Source: Prionailurus bengalensis (taxonomy: Eukaryota; Chordata; Mammalia; Carnivora; Felidae). From it: a DNA stretch of 64,000 nt. The stretch covers positions 11,054,001 through 11,118,000 of the forward strand of contig NC_057348.1 in NCBI RefSeq assembly GCF_016509475.1, read 5' to 3'. A model generated the notes under the pieces. It did no database searches and was not told the DNA's origin. It saw only the letters and a list, made by a program, of their open reading frames with translations. A program made the position numbers and the translations under genes. Shown here one piece after another: positions 23,272 to 32,815 of this stretch (position 1 is the first letter of the stretch; each line of letters begins with the position of its first letter).

Positions 23272-23275
23272 TACA
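23136..23275. repeat. Complex (TG)n/(TA)n microsatellite
   Basis: About 140 bp of alternating GTGTG, TATATGTATA, ACACATATAT and pure TA blocks. It is strongly self-complementary and lies at the junction between the L1 fragment and an inverted OR unit remnant. Confidence 0.92.
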
Positions 23276-24333
23276 CTAATCCATATTTTTTAGGAAGAAA
23301 AGGTGAACATTAGTCAAATGACAAAGAAGAATGCCCTTCCAAACCATGGCTGAAGGTGATGTGACTTTGAGAATAGATCTAATCACAAAAGGCCAAAAGG
23401 TACAACAAGGAATAACAGAAAAGTGAAGACAGGTTAAAAATATGTATAAAAGGTGACTTATTAATTCAAACAATGTAGAAAAGCTTTTACACTTAAAAAA
23501 ACAAGAAGGGGGAGGAAAATATGACCAAATGATAGGTTTGAGCACACAAAATGTGTTAACTTTCCTACTACCCTCTAATACATCTATACGTAAATAAAAG
23601 AACTAAATAGCAAACAGCAAAGTTGGTGGAAAACTCTAGTCCTTATGTTTGAAAAAATGCAATCAGAAACAGGAATAGAAACATTCCAAACCTACTGAAC
23701 AAAACACAGAACTGGCACAGACAATTTGCAACAGAGAAAGTCAATGTCTAAGAAACACAGAAATATACTCATCCCGACCAGTAAAGAAATAACTGCCATG
23801 CAAAGCTTTTTAGTATATCCCTTTTCACCTATTAATTTTTTTAATTGGTTGGAATACCCAGCAAGAAAAAGGACACTGAAATGTTTGTCTCATGATCCAT
23901 AGGTCCAAATCTTTCTCACTATATGGAAACATACTCAAATTTTCCCTTGCTTAAAAATATTAAAAGGAACACCCTCACTTGACTGCATAGCCCTCAGAGC
24001 TAATACCCTACTTCTCTATTCCTCTTAATTGCTAATATTCTTGGACTTGTTTTCTACTTTTACTGGGACCCTGTTGTGCCACCCATTACATTCTTTCATT
24101 ACCACCAATTAATTCTCAACAATCTCCCCTGCATTGCTGATTTCAATGTTTACTTTCCTTTCTAAGATTTTAAATAAATATATTAATTAGTTAATCAAGC
24201 AAGCCAACAACCACAGTGTTGTTCCAGTGCTGAGCTAGGTTGTCTTGACTTTTATGTGGCTTCATGTAAATGTTCTCATCGTTCTCTTCTCTCTGGCCCT
24301 GCCCTGCAGAGCCTACTGTGTTTTCGGACTCAC
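23276..24333 (-). other. Intron remnant of inverted OR half-unit U3
   Basis: Read on the minus strand from the donor at 24333-24328, it leads into a block (about 23560-23276) that aligns by eye to the plus-strand introns at 10190-10380 and 60740-60870. It ends at the microsatellite. No receptor coding exon follows on this strand in the window. Confidence 0.6.
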
Positions 24334-24504
24334 CTGCAGGGGGTCTCTGGGATCAACATCTCTGTGTGGAAGTCCGAATCCCTCCCTCTACAATTAATGA
24401 TGGAGACTGAAGCTCTGTTCTCAAACAATACAGCGGGAGTCTAGTAGCCAGACCTAGGACTCCAAAAGAAATAAACGTGTCCCATTCAGCCCAAGGTTGC
24501 ACAC
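24334..24504 (-). other. Noncoding first exon of inverted half-unit U3 (predicted)
   Basis: On the minus strand it runs from about 25 bp after the TATA-like box to a good donor CTGCAG|GTGAGT (GTGAGT complement at 24328-24333). The sequence matches by eye the exons of U4 and U7 (GGACTTCCACACAGAGA-type block). The start is inferred. Confidence 0.6.
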
Positions 24505-24528
24505 GCTGAGGGACAACAATGGAAGAGA

Positions 24529-24611
24529 TATTTACAGCTCCTTATCTGTTCCTTAGGCATATTTCCCCCTTGTCGCTCCCACCCCTGAGCACACCATCCC
24601 CTATGGGACAT
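24529..24611 (-). promoter_or_regulatory. OR promoter module of inverted half-unit U3
   Basis: Minus-strand elements are a variant TATA box TGTAAATA (24536-24529) and an EBF-like ATGTCCCATAGGGGAT (24611-24596) about 65 bp upstream, followed by GGTGTGCT. The homeodomain TAATGA is replaced by TAAGGA. It has the same layout as the other five modules but points left, away from any receptor. Confidence 0.62.
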
Positions 24612-25069
24612 TGCTCTGCACAGATAAAATTTTTTCCTGTAGCTTCCCTGTTCCCAAGATACTAGGTTACAAGTCAGGTGAATCTGGTTATTACTCTTCC
24701 CTGAACTCACCTGTCTCCCTACCACCTCCTGGCACCTTAGCCCAACCCTGAGTTCAAGTTTTCTCCAAATCCAAGAATGAACAGTTTTCCTACTAGGTTC
24801 CTTGGGTCTCCCAAATATTGATTCGTGATAGGACACAGCACTGATACCCCCAGAGGATTACTATTCCCGCCTTCAACAATGGGAAGAACTGTGTTCCTTT
24901 GACATAAAACCACGAGTACCACAGTCCTTGGCTCTCGCAACACTTTTGCCAAAACGGTTAAGTGTTCAATGCTTTGACATAAAATAAGAGCTGTCATTGA
25001 GTCAATTTAATTTATAATATATTTTGGTAACTAAAAGGTATATATTTACGTATAGAGCTTCAGTTTCAT
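24612..25069 (-). other. Upstream flank of half-unit U3
   Basis: On the minus strand, 25000-24612 aligns by eye to the sequence before the promoters of U5 (32161-32470) and U7 (58745-59100). Homology fades at about 25000-25070, the other edge of the inverted segment. No gene. Confidence 0.5.
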
Positions 25070-25164
25070 AAGAGGAAAGGAATTCTGGAGATGGACTGTG
25101 GCGATGGCTGTCCAACAATATGAGTGTATTTAATGCCTCTGAGCTGTGCACTTAGAAATGGGTA

Positions 25165-25317
25165 AGATGGGGGTGAAATAGGTGACAGGGATTGAGGAGG
25201 GCACTTGTCATGATGAGCACTGGGGGATGTACGGAATTGGTGAATCACTGTATTGTACACCTGAACCTATTATAACACTGTACATTAACTATACTGGAAT
25301 TAAAAATGAAATAAGAA
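25165..25317 (+). mobile_element. L1 3'-end stub
   Basis: It has the carnivore L1 3' UTR motifs (GAGGAGGGCACTTGTC, GATGAGCACTGG, TTGTACACCTGAA) with a short A-rich end. Another old repeat fragment (about 25075-25165 and 25320-25390) appears to flank it on both sides. Confidence 0.75.
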
Positions 25318-25499
25318 AAATATAGAGAGTGAATAACTAAGTGGTTAAAATGGCAAATCATATGGGACATGTATTATTAGCACAATAAAAAAAATCTTTA
25401 ACTAAAAAAATATATATTTGGAACTCTTATGCACATTGCCTTGATATTTATAACACCTTCTACCAGTTGACTTTAATTTTTTATACAAGTCCATTTGCC

Positions 25500-25630
25500 G
25501 AGGTCAATACTCTTATGAGTCTCATTCCACATTTGCAGAATGGGGTTCAGAATGGTTGAGTGGTCTGCCCAATGTTGTGAACTGAGTAAGGATGGGCTTT
25601 GATTGGAACTCCTTCAACGTGTTTACAGAC
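25500..25630 (-). mobile_element. MIR fragment
   Basis: A MIR core-like stretch reads on the minus strand (ccacatttgcagaatgggg and tggtctgcccaatgttg blocks). It is diverged. Confidence 0.55.
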
Positions 25631-25689
25631 CTCTTGCTCTAACCTAATCATTCTCATCTAGAGAAGATTTTGCCTCTTGGGAACACTTG

Positions 25690-26045
25690 GAAGGACCTAG
25701 TGAAATGTTTGGTTGTCAGAACTGGGCAGGTGCAATTGCCCCCCCTAGACAGTTCAGGCCAGGAATGATGCACAGCATCTACTGTTCCCAGGATACATTC
25801 ATCACAAAGAATTATCCACTACAAATGTCAACAGTGTGAAGGTTGAGCAACACTACACTAGACCAGCACTTCTCCAAACTCAGTATATATGAGAATTATT
25901 TGGTTATCTTACCCAAATGCAGATTCTGATTGGGCAGGGCTCACGTGGGCCCAGCAATTCTGTATTTGGATCTAGCTCCCAGTTGTTGATGCCACAGGTC
26001 CTGGTCCATGGCCACTCTTTAAGCATCAAGGCTGTGGTCCATACA
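25690..26045 (+). mobile_element. MER5-like hAT-Charlie nonautonomous elements
   Basis: Two adjacent pieces: 25690-25845 (TTGGTTGTCAGAACTGGGC and ATGTCAACAGTGTGAAGGTT blocks) and 25850-26045 (MER5A-like, with CAGCACTTCTCCAAACT and TGGGCCCAGCAATTCTG blocks). Subfamily names are by eye. Confidence 0.5.
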
Positions 26046-26098
26046 ACTCAGTAACAAAAAAAATCTGATTTAAAATTGCACAGAGGAACTGAATAAAC

Positions 26099-26219
26099 AG
26101 TGCACAGCTCCACATTCAAGAAGCATGATGCAGGGCTCAATCCAGGACCATGAGAACATGACCTGAGCCAAAAATCAAGAGTCAGACACTCATAAGACTG
26201 AGCCACTCAGGCACCCCTC
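26099..26219 (-). mobile_element. Partial CAN SINE (head)
   Basis: The tRNA-like head ends at 26219 on the minus strand (AGGGGTGCCTGAGTGGCTCA). The TC tract and tail are missing. Confidence 0.8.
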
Positions 26220-26732
26220 AAGGAGAGCTTTTATATGCAGTTGTCTGAACTAAACCAAAATAAAACAGTTACCATGAATGTATTCTTCAAATAGAAGAAT
26301 AAATGGCAAGAACAATCAGTAGCAGATTGTGATAATTGTCCTTATTTCTGTTCACTTTGATGATTGAATCAGTTGGCTATTGCTGCATAACAAGCAATCC
26401 TACAAGAAAACAGTTCAATCTAATGTCCTTATTACCAAATGATATTGTATGTTGGGAGTTTGTTCTGAGCCGTGCTTGTCTCCTCGTGGGTCTATAGTCA
26501 GCTGTGTGTCTCTACCTTGTGTTTCTAAGGCTCGTCCATGATGTCATGTGTGACTATGGTGCTCTTTTCTCTTGAACCAATATATGATCAGCTAACTATT
26601 TCTGTATGTATTATTATCTCCTACAGTGGAGTTTATGAGGAAGGAGTAATCAACACTGGATTCACGTGGTTATAATATGATCTATTGGGAACACAGAATC
26701 TCTAGGAAAACATTTCTTTGTGTCCAGACCAG
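26220..26732 (+). other. Upstream flank of OR unit U4
   Basis: It aligns by eye with 56336-56900 (U7) and partly with 9640-9769 (end of U1). U4 has an uninterrupted site where U7 carries a SINE. No gene. Confidence 0.55.
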
Positions 26733-26815
26733 TGCCCCCAGGGAAATCATGTGCTCTGTGTTGGAGAAGCAGGAGGGAAATGTGCCTCAAGAACAGACAA
26801 AGGAAACTATAAATA
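26733..26815 (+). promoter_or_regulatory. OR promoter module of U4
   Basis: TATA box TATAAATA at 26808-26815, and an EBF-like GCCCCCAGGGAAAT at 26733-26746, about 65 bp upstream, followed by CATGTGCT. The TAATGA seen in U1, U5 and U6 is replaced here by TCAAGA. It is closest by eye to the module at 59107-59188. Confidence 0.68.
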
Positions 26816-26837
26816 TCTCCTGTGTGCCGTCCCTCTG

Positions 26838-27022
26838 CCTGTGCCACCTTGGGCTGATGGGACCTGGCTGTTGCTTCCAGAGTCTGTAGCTCGGCTAGGA
26901 GACTCATGCTAGCCTCCTTCCTGCCATCCTGAGTGGGGACAGAGCTTAGTCACCATCAGTAACCATCCAGAAAGGAATTCAGACTTCCACACAGAGACCT
27001 CTCCCTCAGAGTTCCCAAACAG
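26838..27022 (+). other. Noncoding first exon of OR unit U4 (predicted)
   Basis: It ends at AAACAG|GTGAGT (donor 27023-27028). It is about 185 nt and close by eye to the U7 exon (59211-59394). There is no conserved ORF. Splicing to about 29152 is predicted. Confidence 0.6.
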
Positions 27023-27882
27023 GTGAGTCCAGGAGCCTGGCAGGTCCGGCAAGAAAGGGTCAGAGAGTCAAAGTCAGGTGCATTTACCTGAGGTCACCAC
27101 ATGGCCACCAGCCTAGCCCAGAAAGCTGAGATCTCTATGGTCATTTGCTTGCCTGACCATGTCATTCTGAAAAACTACAGCGAACAAGGTCAGAGAGGGC
27201 CCTGTTCCTTTGGTACTTGCCTTATGTGGTGGAATCACAGTAGAATGAACTAAGTGTGTGGTGTGAGAGCCTCAGGCAGAAATCCTATGAAGACAGTGAT
27301 TTAGAGCCAGAATGGTTGTCGCAGTATGTGCAGAATTTTGTAGAGAAAGTTCTGAACAGACCTTACAGTGTTGTGCAAAGACCAGAAACAGGACCAGAGT
27401 GTGCCCACTGCTATTGTCAAAAAAGAGATCACAACGCAAAGCCCAGGAAAAACGAAGAAAAGATGCCACATCTGAAAAGTGAAAGGGACTTGTCCACCTT
27501 CTCTAAGATCACAGGACATCCAATTGAAACAGGCACAGAAAAAAAAAAAAACAAGTTTCCTACTGATTCATTATAACCTGCCAAACTTTTGCTGTGCTTT
27601 GCATATTTCCTGTGCCAAAGTGTTGATTTATTCCTTGGCACAGGTTTCTCTTGAAACATTCACTCTGTCAGGTGAGCAACGCCCTGAAGTTCCCACTAAT
27701 TTTGTCTTCGGACTGAATTTAAGTTTCCTCCTTACTATTTTTGCTGGGCATCAGGGAGGTAACAAGACTTGGAATGTTGTCAGAACCAGGGATGCACTTT
27801 CTTCTTCATGGACACTTAGGTTTCAGCGACTACCTGAACCATTAGAACTTTTGTGCCACTTCTATTTCATTTCCCTCTCTTG

Positions 27883-27885
<3 letters not shown>

Positions 27886-27958
<73 letters not shown>
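27886..27958. repeat. (TC)n(TG)n compound microsatellite
   Basis: About 17 TC units are followed by about 19 TG units. Confidence 0.95.
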
Positions 27959-27959
<1 letters not shown>

Positions 27960-28194
27960 TTTTGAGCAGATTGTTTGTGTTTCATTAAATACAGGACGGA
28001 ATATGAGCATGCCAGTCTGACTTGTCAATGTTATTTGTCCATGGGAAACATGAGCATTGGAATTCAGGTACAATTCTACATTGGGGGAATTATAATGGAT
28101 CTGGCCAGCTTGAGTTATAGCCACTCCGACTTTAATCATTGGGGTTGAGGGTCAGAAGTCAGGCTAAGAGCACAGCCCAGGGAGCAATGATTTG

Positions 28195-28202
28195 GTGTGT
28201 GT

Positions 28203-28234
<32 letters not shown>
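28195..28234. repeat. (GT)n microsatellite
   Basis: About 20 GT units with one GG interruption, at the shared intron position. Confidence 0.95.
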
Positions 28235-28237
<3 letters not shown>

Positions 28238-28499
28238 TGCCTTGTGGAGTGAGATCCATCCTCAGAGCGGGGGGTATATTAGACATGGTCTAATATATTC
28301 TAAGGTGATTCTTGTAATAGAGAGGCCAGAACTAAACCAACACATGGCATTCAGGAGGGCTCTATGTCAATTTACAGGACACTTTTGTAAGTAGATTCTA
28401 AAATACAAGCAGTGTATACCGTGGGCGAGTGACTCCTTTCTCTTGAAGGTTAACCAGCAGTGAGAACACCTATTTCCTTGAAATTGCCTGATACCACAT

Positions 28500-28890
28500 C
28501 TGATCTCTCTCCTTTTCCTTCCCCTTCCCACACATGCTACCTATTTTGGATTGAACAGCTCATAGTATCATCCTCAGAGTCTTTGCAGAGACCATTCCCT
28601 CGGCCAGCACACACTTCCCCAGACATGCTTGTGGCTCCTGCCTTCCTTTCCCTGAGGTCTCCTTTCAAATGTCACCTGTTTACTGGTCTTAACAGAACAC
28701 CAATTACAAAATGACACTTGTATCCACGCTCTCCTTTACACCTACTCTTGTTCTCTTCACAGCACTTGACACCCTCTGATGTCCTATTGATATTTTGATT
28801 TGTTTCTATTCATTCTCCATCACTGGATCATAGTGGCTGTTGGTTCTCAGTTTCCTGTGCTCATTGTCTAGACAACGCCCAAAACATGTT
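28500..28890 (+). mobile_element. L2 3'-end fragment
   Basis: It has L2 landmarks (CAGAGTCTTTGCAGAGACCA, CACACTTCCCCAGACATGCT, TTCACAGCACTTGACACCCT). It is paralogous to the L2 at 63060-63430. Confidence 0.8.
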
Positions 28891-29160
28891 TGACACTCAG
28901 TACATATTCTTCGAATGCATGAAAGATATTCTTGGCAAAACAGTAAAATGCATGACATCTGTTGGGGAATGCAGAGAAAGGGACTGAAACGCCTAATCAA
29001 AGATGAAATGAGAAGGAATCCCTTCAAGGGGACAGTCAATACACAAGATACTGAATTTAATTTCTTGACTGCACAATATAAATTGGACCCTTTCAACTAT
29101 GTGAGTAATGCCTTCAGGTGAAAATTGATGATATCTTTTTCCGGGGGCCAGTTCAACCTC

Positions 29161-30127
29161 ATGGAACCAGGAAACGATACACAACTATTAGAATTTCTGC
29201 TTCTGGGATTTTCAGAGGGACCAGAACTTCAGTCCCTCATATTTAGGCTTTTCCTCTCCATGTACCTGATCACTGTGTTTGGGAACCTGCTCATCGTCCT
29301 GGCCGTCAGCTCTGACTCCCACCTCCACATGCCCATGTACTTCTTCCTGGCCAACCTTCCTTTGTAGACATCTGCTTCACATCCACCACCATCCCGAAGA
29401 TGCTCTTGAACATCCAGACACAGAGCAAAATCATAACCTATGAGGACTGCATCACCCAGATGGCTTTTTCTTAATCCTTTCAGTGTTGGATATCTATCTT
29501 TTGGCTGTGATGGCCTATGACAGGTTTGTGGCCATCTGTCACCCCCTGAAATACATAGTCATCATGAATCCCCGGCTCTGTGGGCTGCTGGTCCTGGTGT
29601 CCTGGATCACGAGTGTCCTGCATTCCTTGTTGCAAACTTCAATGGTGTTGCGGCTGTCCTTCTGTACAGAGGTAGAAATCCCCCACTTTTTATGTGAACT
29701 CAATCAGATGATCCAACTTGCCTCTTCTGACACCTTTATTAATAACTTGGTGATGTATTTTGCAGCTATCCTAGTGGGTGGTGGTCCTTTCGTTGGGATC
29801 CTTTACTCTTACTCCAAGATAGTTTCCTCCATACGTGGGATCTCATCAGCTCAGGGCAAATATAAAGCATTTTCCACCTGTGCATCTCACCTTTTAGTTG
29901 TCTCCTTATTTTTTTGTACGAGCCTAGGCGTGTACCTCAGCTCTGCTGCCACCCAGAGCTCCCACTCAAGTGCCACAGCCTCGGTGATGTACACGGTGGT
30001 CATGCCCATGCTGAACCCCTTCATCTACAGCCTGAGGAACAAAGATATAAAGGGGGCTCTGAGGAGATTCTCTGCAATGGCAGTTAGAAAAGGTCCAATT
30101 GTCTTGCGGTTGAAGAATTTCCCATGA
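29161..30127 (+). pseudogene. Olfactory receptor family 7 pseudogene (two 1-base deletions)
   Basis: The start MEPGNDTQ at 29161 lies 9 nt after a CCAG acceptor. The first frame gives TM1-TM2 (GNLLIVLAVSSDSHLHMPMYFF) and ends at 29365 because one base is lost near 29358 (ANLS region). A second 1-base loss near 29467 follows. From 29483 the frame is open to the TGA at 30125-30127, with MAYDRFVAICHPLKY, KAFSTCASHL and PMLNPFIYSLRNKD. There is no internal stop other than those made by the shifts. It is a recent-looking pseudogene of a family 7 odorant GPCR, closest by eye to the open gene at 63564. It cannot make a full receptor as sequenced. Confidence 0.93.
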
Positions 30128-31240
30128 TTTCAGTCCTCAAAGACTTTGAGTCAGAAGGTGTGATCTTTTTAAAGCAAATTGTGGACATAGAATTTGCTTT
30201 CATTAACTCCCTGTAATTTTTATTTTTTCAATACAGTACAATGTAGTTACTCATTTTATTAATTTTTTTTACCTCTCTCTGATATCCAACCATCTTCCCT
30301 TCATTTTCTTCTGCTATTTCTAAGTTGATTCCCAATCTGTTTTATGAAAAAATTAGCAATTCCTATTATCTATTGGAACTGCTTGGATTTCTTATGAATA
30401 ATTTCTTCTCCAATGACAAAAATCACCCCACGTAATGTCTGTAGTTTTCCTAAAAAAGTAGTCATTTGTTACCGCTCTGATGGAAAAAAATTCAATCTGG
30501 CAATAGGTCATTTGTATTCTATTCTATTCTATTCTATTCTATTCTATTCTATTCTATTCTAAGACCACAGTTTTTCACTTTATGTCAGTCATTCCTTTGT
30601 AAATCACTAACTTAACTCTCTTCCTGATTAACATGATAGCATATTTTATAACAGGCCATTGGTTTTATTCCCCTAATTAGGATTCTGTTCTCTTCTCAGG
30701 TTCTATGTCCCCAGTGCTTACATTAGTCACTGGCAAAACTGATTATCAAATACATGTCTATTAGTGGAGTCTATGGAAACAGGAATTCAAATGAATAGAA
30801 TGACTTAATATAGCTTTGGAGTCAAAGATGACCTCGAATATGATAAAGCAAATTTTAAAGTGTCCTTTGTATTACTAGGCACTACATTTTCTTTTCAAGT
30901 ACATCTCTCAATCAAGAATGGTGCACCAGTGGCAGTGTTTAAGGGGATTTATTTGCTGGGGTGAATAACTGGTTAAGGTGTTACAGTCAAAAGACTTATA
31001 AATAAAAACCATAAAATGTTGCTGAAAGAAATTAAAGAGGACATCAATAAATGCGATGGCATTCTGTGCTCATGCTTGGAAATTTTTAATTTAAAATTTA
31101 ATTTTAGGATGGTTTTTAAAAAACTTTTCCAAAAAAAACCCCTTTTTGTTATTTTCATATTGTCATTGAATTTGTAGATATTTGGGGTAGTATTGCCATC
31201 TTAACAACTTTAAATTTAAATTTAAAATTTCTCCAACAAA
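30128..31240 (+). other. 3' flank of OR unit U4
   Basis: 30128-30970 aligns by eye to the 3' flanks of U1 (8728-9200) and U6 (54581-55700). It contains (ATTCT)n at 30516-30560. 30985-31080 is a short plus-strand L1 ORF2 piece and about 31140-31210 a minus-strand L1 piece. No gene. Confidence 0.5.
30516..30560. repeat. (ATTCT)n pentanucleotide repeat
   Basis: Nine perfect ATTCT units. Confidence 0.95.
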
Positions 31241-31254
31241 GGACCATGGCTTTG

Positions 31255-31432
31255 CTCTCAGTCTGTGCTCCACATCCAGGACCAGCAGCATCAACACCAC
31301 CAAGGAGCTTGTTAGAGAAGCAGAGTTGCTGGGGCCCCTGGAGACCTGAGCAATAAGAATTTACATTTCAACTACAGTCCCTGGTGAATTGCATGCACAC
31401 TGAGGTTGGAAAAGCCTCAGTGGGGAACAGGT
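31255..31432 (+). mobile_element. MER5A-like element
   Basis: It has blocks GACCAGCAGCATCAACA, GGAGCTTGTTAGAGAAGCAG and CACACTGAGGTTGGAAAA. A second copy at 48590-48775 holds the same place upstream of the U6 promoter. Confidence 0.6.
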
Positions 31433-31926
31433 TTTCTCACCTTCTCACGGTTGGCCTTTAGACATAGATAATTATTGTTGTTGGGTGCTGTCCTGTGAAG
31501 GAAGGTACGTCAGCAGAATCCCTTCAGACATGGCCAAATATCCCAAGAGCAACTCTGGTTGGGAACCGCTTCCCAGAGTTTCAGACTGGAAGCTCCCAAC
31601 ATAATTCCAATTAAGACTACATCCCTGCTTGGTTTATGCCTTTGAGCAGAACATTAAATTCCTCTGAGACCCATTTAGACAATAGAGAATAGAGCTGATG
31701 AAAGGATGACTTCATAGATAATACTTTTGTGAAAATTAAATCATAGAATCGCTTTAGTGTGCTAAGCTAGCCTACGCTGCAGAAATCTAAACGTATCTCT
31801 TATAATTAAAATACACTTCATCATGAGGGAGTAAACAACAGTTCTTAACTTGTGATCTAACCATTAAATTCCTCATTGTTTTGGCTAAACTATCATGAAG
31901 CTAAGGAGTATAGTACCCAAGGTTTT

Positions 31927-32144
31927 TTTTTTTAATTTTTTTAATGTTTATTTATTTTTGAAGGATAGAGAGACAGAGCGAGAGCAGGGGAAGGGCAGAG
32001 AGAGAGGGAGACACAGAATCCGAAGCAGGCTCCAGGCTCTGAGCTGTCAGCACAGAGCCTGACGTGGGGCTCAAACTCACAAGCTGTGAGATCATGACCC
32101 AAACCGAAGTCGGACGCTCAACTGACTGAGCCACCCAGGTGCCC
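31927..32144 (-). mobile_element. SINEC_Fc
   Basis: A near-consensus feline SINE on the minus strand, flanked by a 15-bp target-site duplication AGTACCCAAGGTTTT (31912-31926 and 32145-32159). Confidence 0.93.
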
Positions 32145-32159
32145 AGTACCCAAGGTTTT

Positions 32160-32475
32160 ATACTACAGGATCAAATTTCTCCCCTCTGCCGAAGAAGGAA
32201 ATAGTAATTTTCTAGAGACATCAGGGATTGTGTCCCCACCGTAAATCAATGTTTTGAAAACCTAAGGGAACTAATCAGATGAGTTCCTCAGTATTAGATT
32301 TTTGGGAAAACTTGAAGTCAGGGTTGTGATGAGGTGCTGGGAGGTGTGGACCACTGGAAGGTAGGAGATTAATGGAGAAGAAGGAATCAAAAGTGAATTC
32401 ACCTGGATTAGCACACAGTGTCCTAGGATCAGAGAGAGAACCAGCAGGAAAATTTCCCATTGTGTCTGGATCATT
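32160..32475 (+). other. Upstream flank of OR half-unit U5
   Basis: It aligns by eye to the sequence before the promoters of U3 (minus strand, 25000-24612) and U7 (58850-59106). No gene. Confidence 0.5.
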
Positions 32476-32549
32476 GCTCCATAGGGAGATCATGTGCTTA
32501 CAGGTTAGAGTAAAAGCTGCTTAATGAGCAGACATAGGAGCTGTAAATA
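32476..32549 (+). promoter_or_regulatory. Orphan OR promoter module (U5)
   Basis: Variant TATA box TGTAAATA (32542-32549), TAATGA (32522-32527) 20 bp before it, and an EBF-like GCTCCATAGGGAGAT (32476-32490) followed by CATGTGCT. Layout is as in the other modules. No plus-strand OR coding exon follows before the next promoter at 49974. Confidence 0.6.
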
Positions 32550-32571
32550 TCTCCTCTGTAGTCCCACAGCG

Positions 32572-32741
32572 TGTGCCACTTTGGGCTGTACAGGACACTG
32601 TTCTTTCTTTGGAGTCCCAAGACTGTCTGGGAGACCAGCACCTGACCCCTTCCTGCCATCTTGTGGGGACAGAGCTTCAGTCCCCAACATCAACCATCCA
32701 GGGAGTCCTCTCTTGGCTTTCTACATTCTTCCCTCACCAGA
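32572..32741 (+). other. First-exon remnant of half-unit U5, truncated
   Basis: It matches other unit first exons through the AACCATCCAGGGAG block and then passes into an L1 fragment. The GTGAGT donor is lost. Confidence 0.5.
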
Positions 32742-32815
32742 CATAATTACTTCTGTTAAGTTTCTCAAGATCCACATATGAGTGAAAACATATGGTATCT
32801 GTCTTTCTCTTCTTA
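32742..32815 (-). mobile_element. L1 fragment
   Basis: It has the late-ORF2/3' UTR segment AAGTTTCTCAAGATCCACAT, typical of antisense carnivore L1. It truncates exon 1 of U5. Confidence 0.65.

Larger units (their letters stand above)
27023..29151 (+). other. Intron of OR unit U4
   Basis: From GTGAGT to an acceptor ending CCAG at 29151. It contains a (TC)n(TG)n tract (27886-27958), a (GT)n run (28195-28234) and an L2 fragment (28500-28890). The right half, from about 27990, aligns by eye closely with U7 62580-63550. A 106-codon frame at 27256-27576 has no counterpart elsewhere and is not called a gene. Confidence 0.55.

Noticed and set aside
27256..27576. 106-codon open frame in the U4 intron
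   Set aside because: No domain recognised; parts align to noncoding intron in U6 and U2 where the frame is broken.
27600..27990. 169-codon frame ending in a serine/leucine and cysteine/valine run
   Set aside because: The C-terminal half is translation of the (TC)n(TG)n microsatellite; the rest is conserved noncoding intron.
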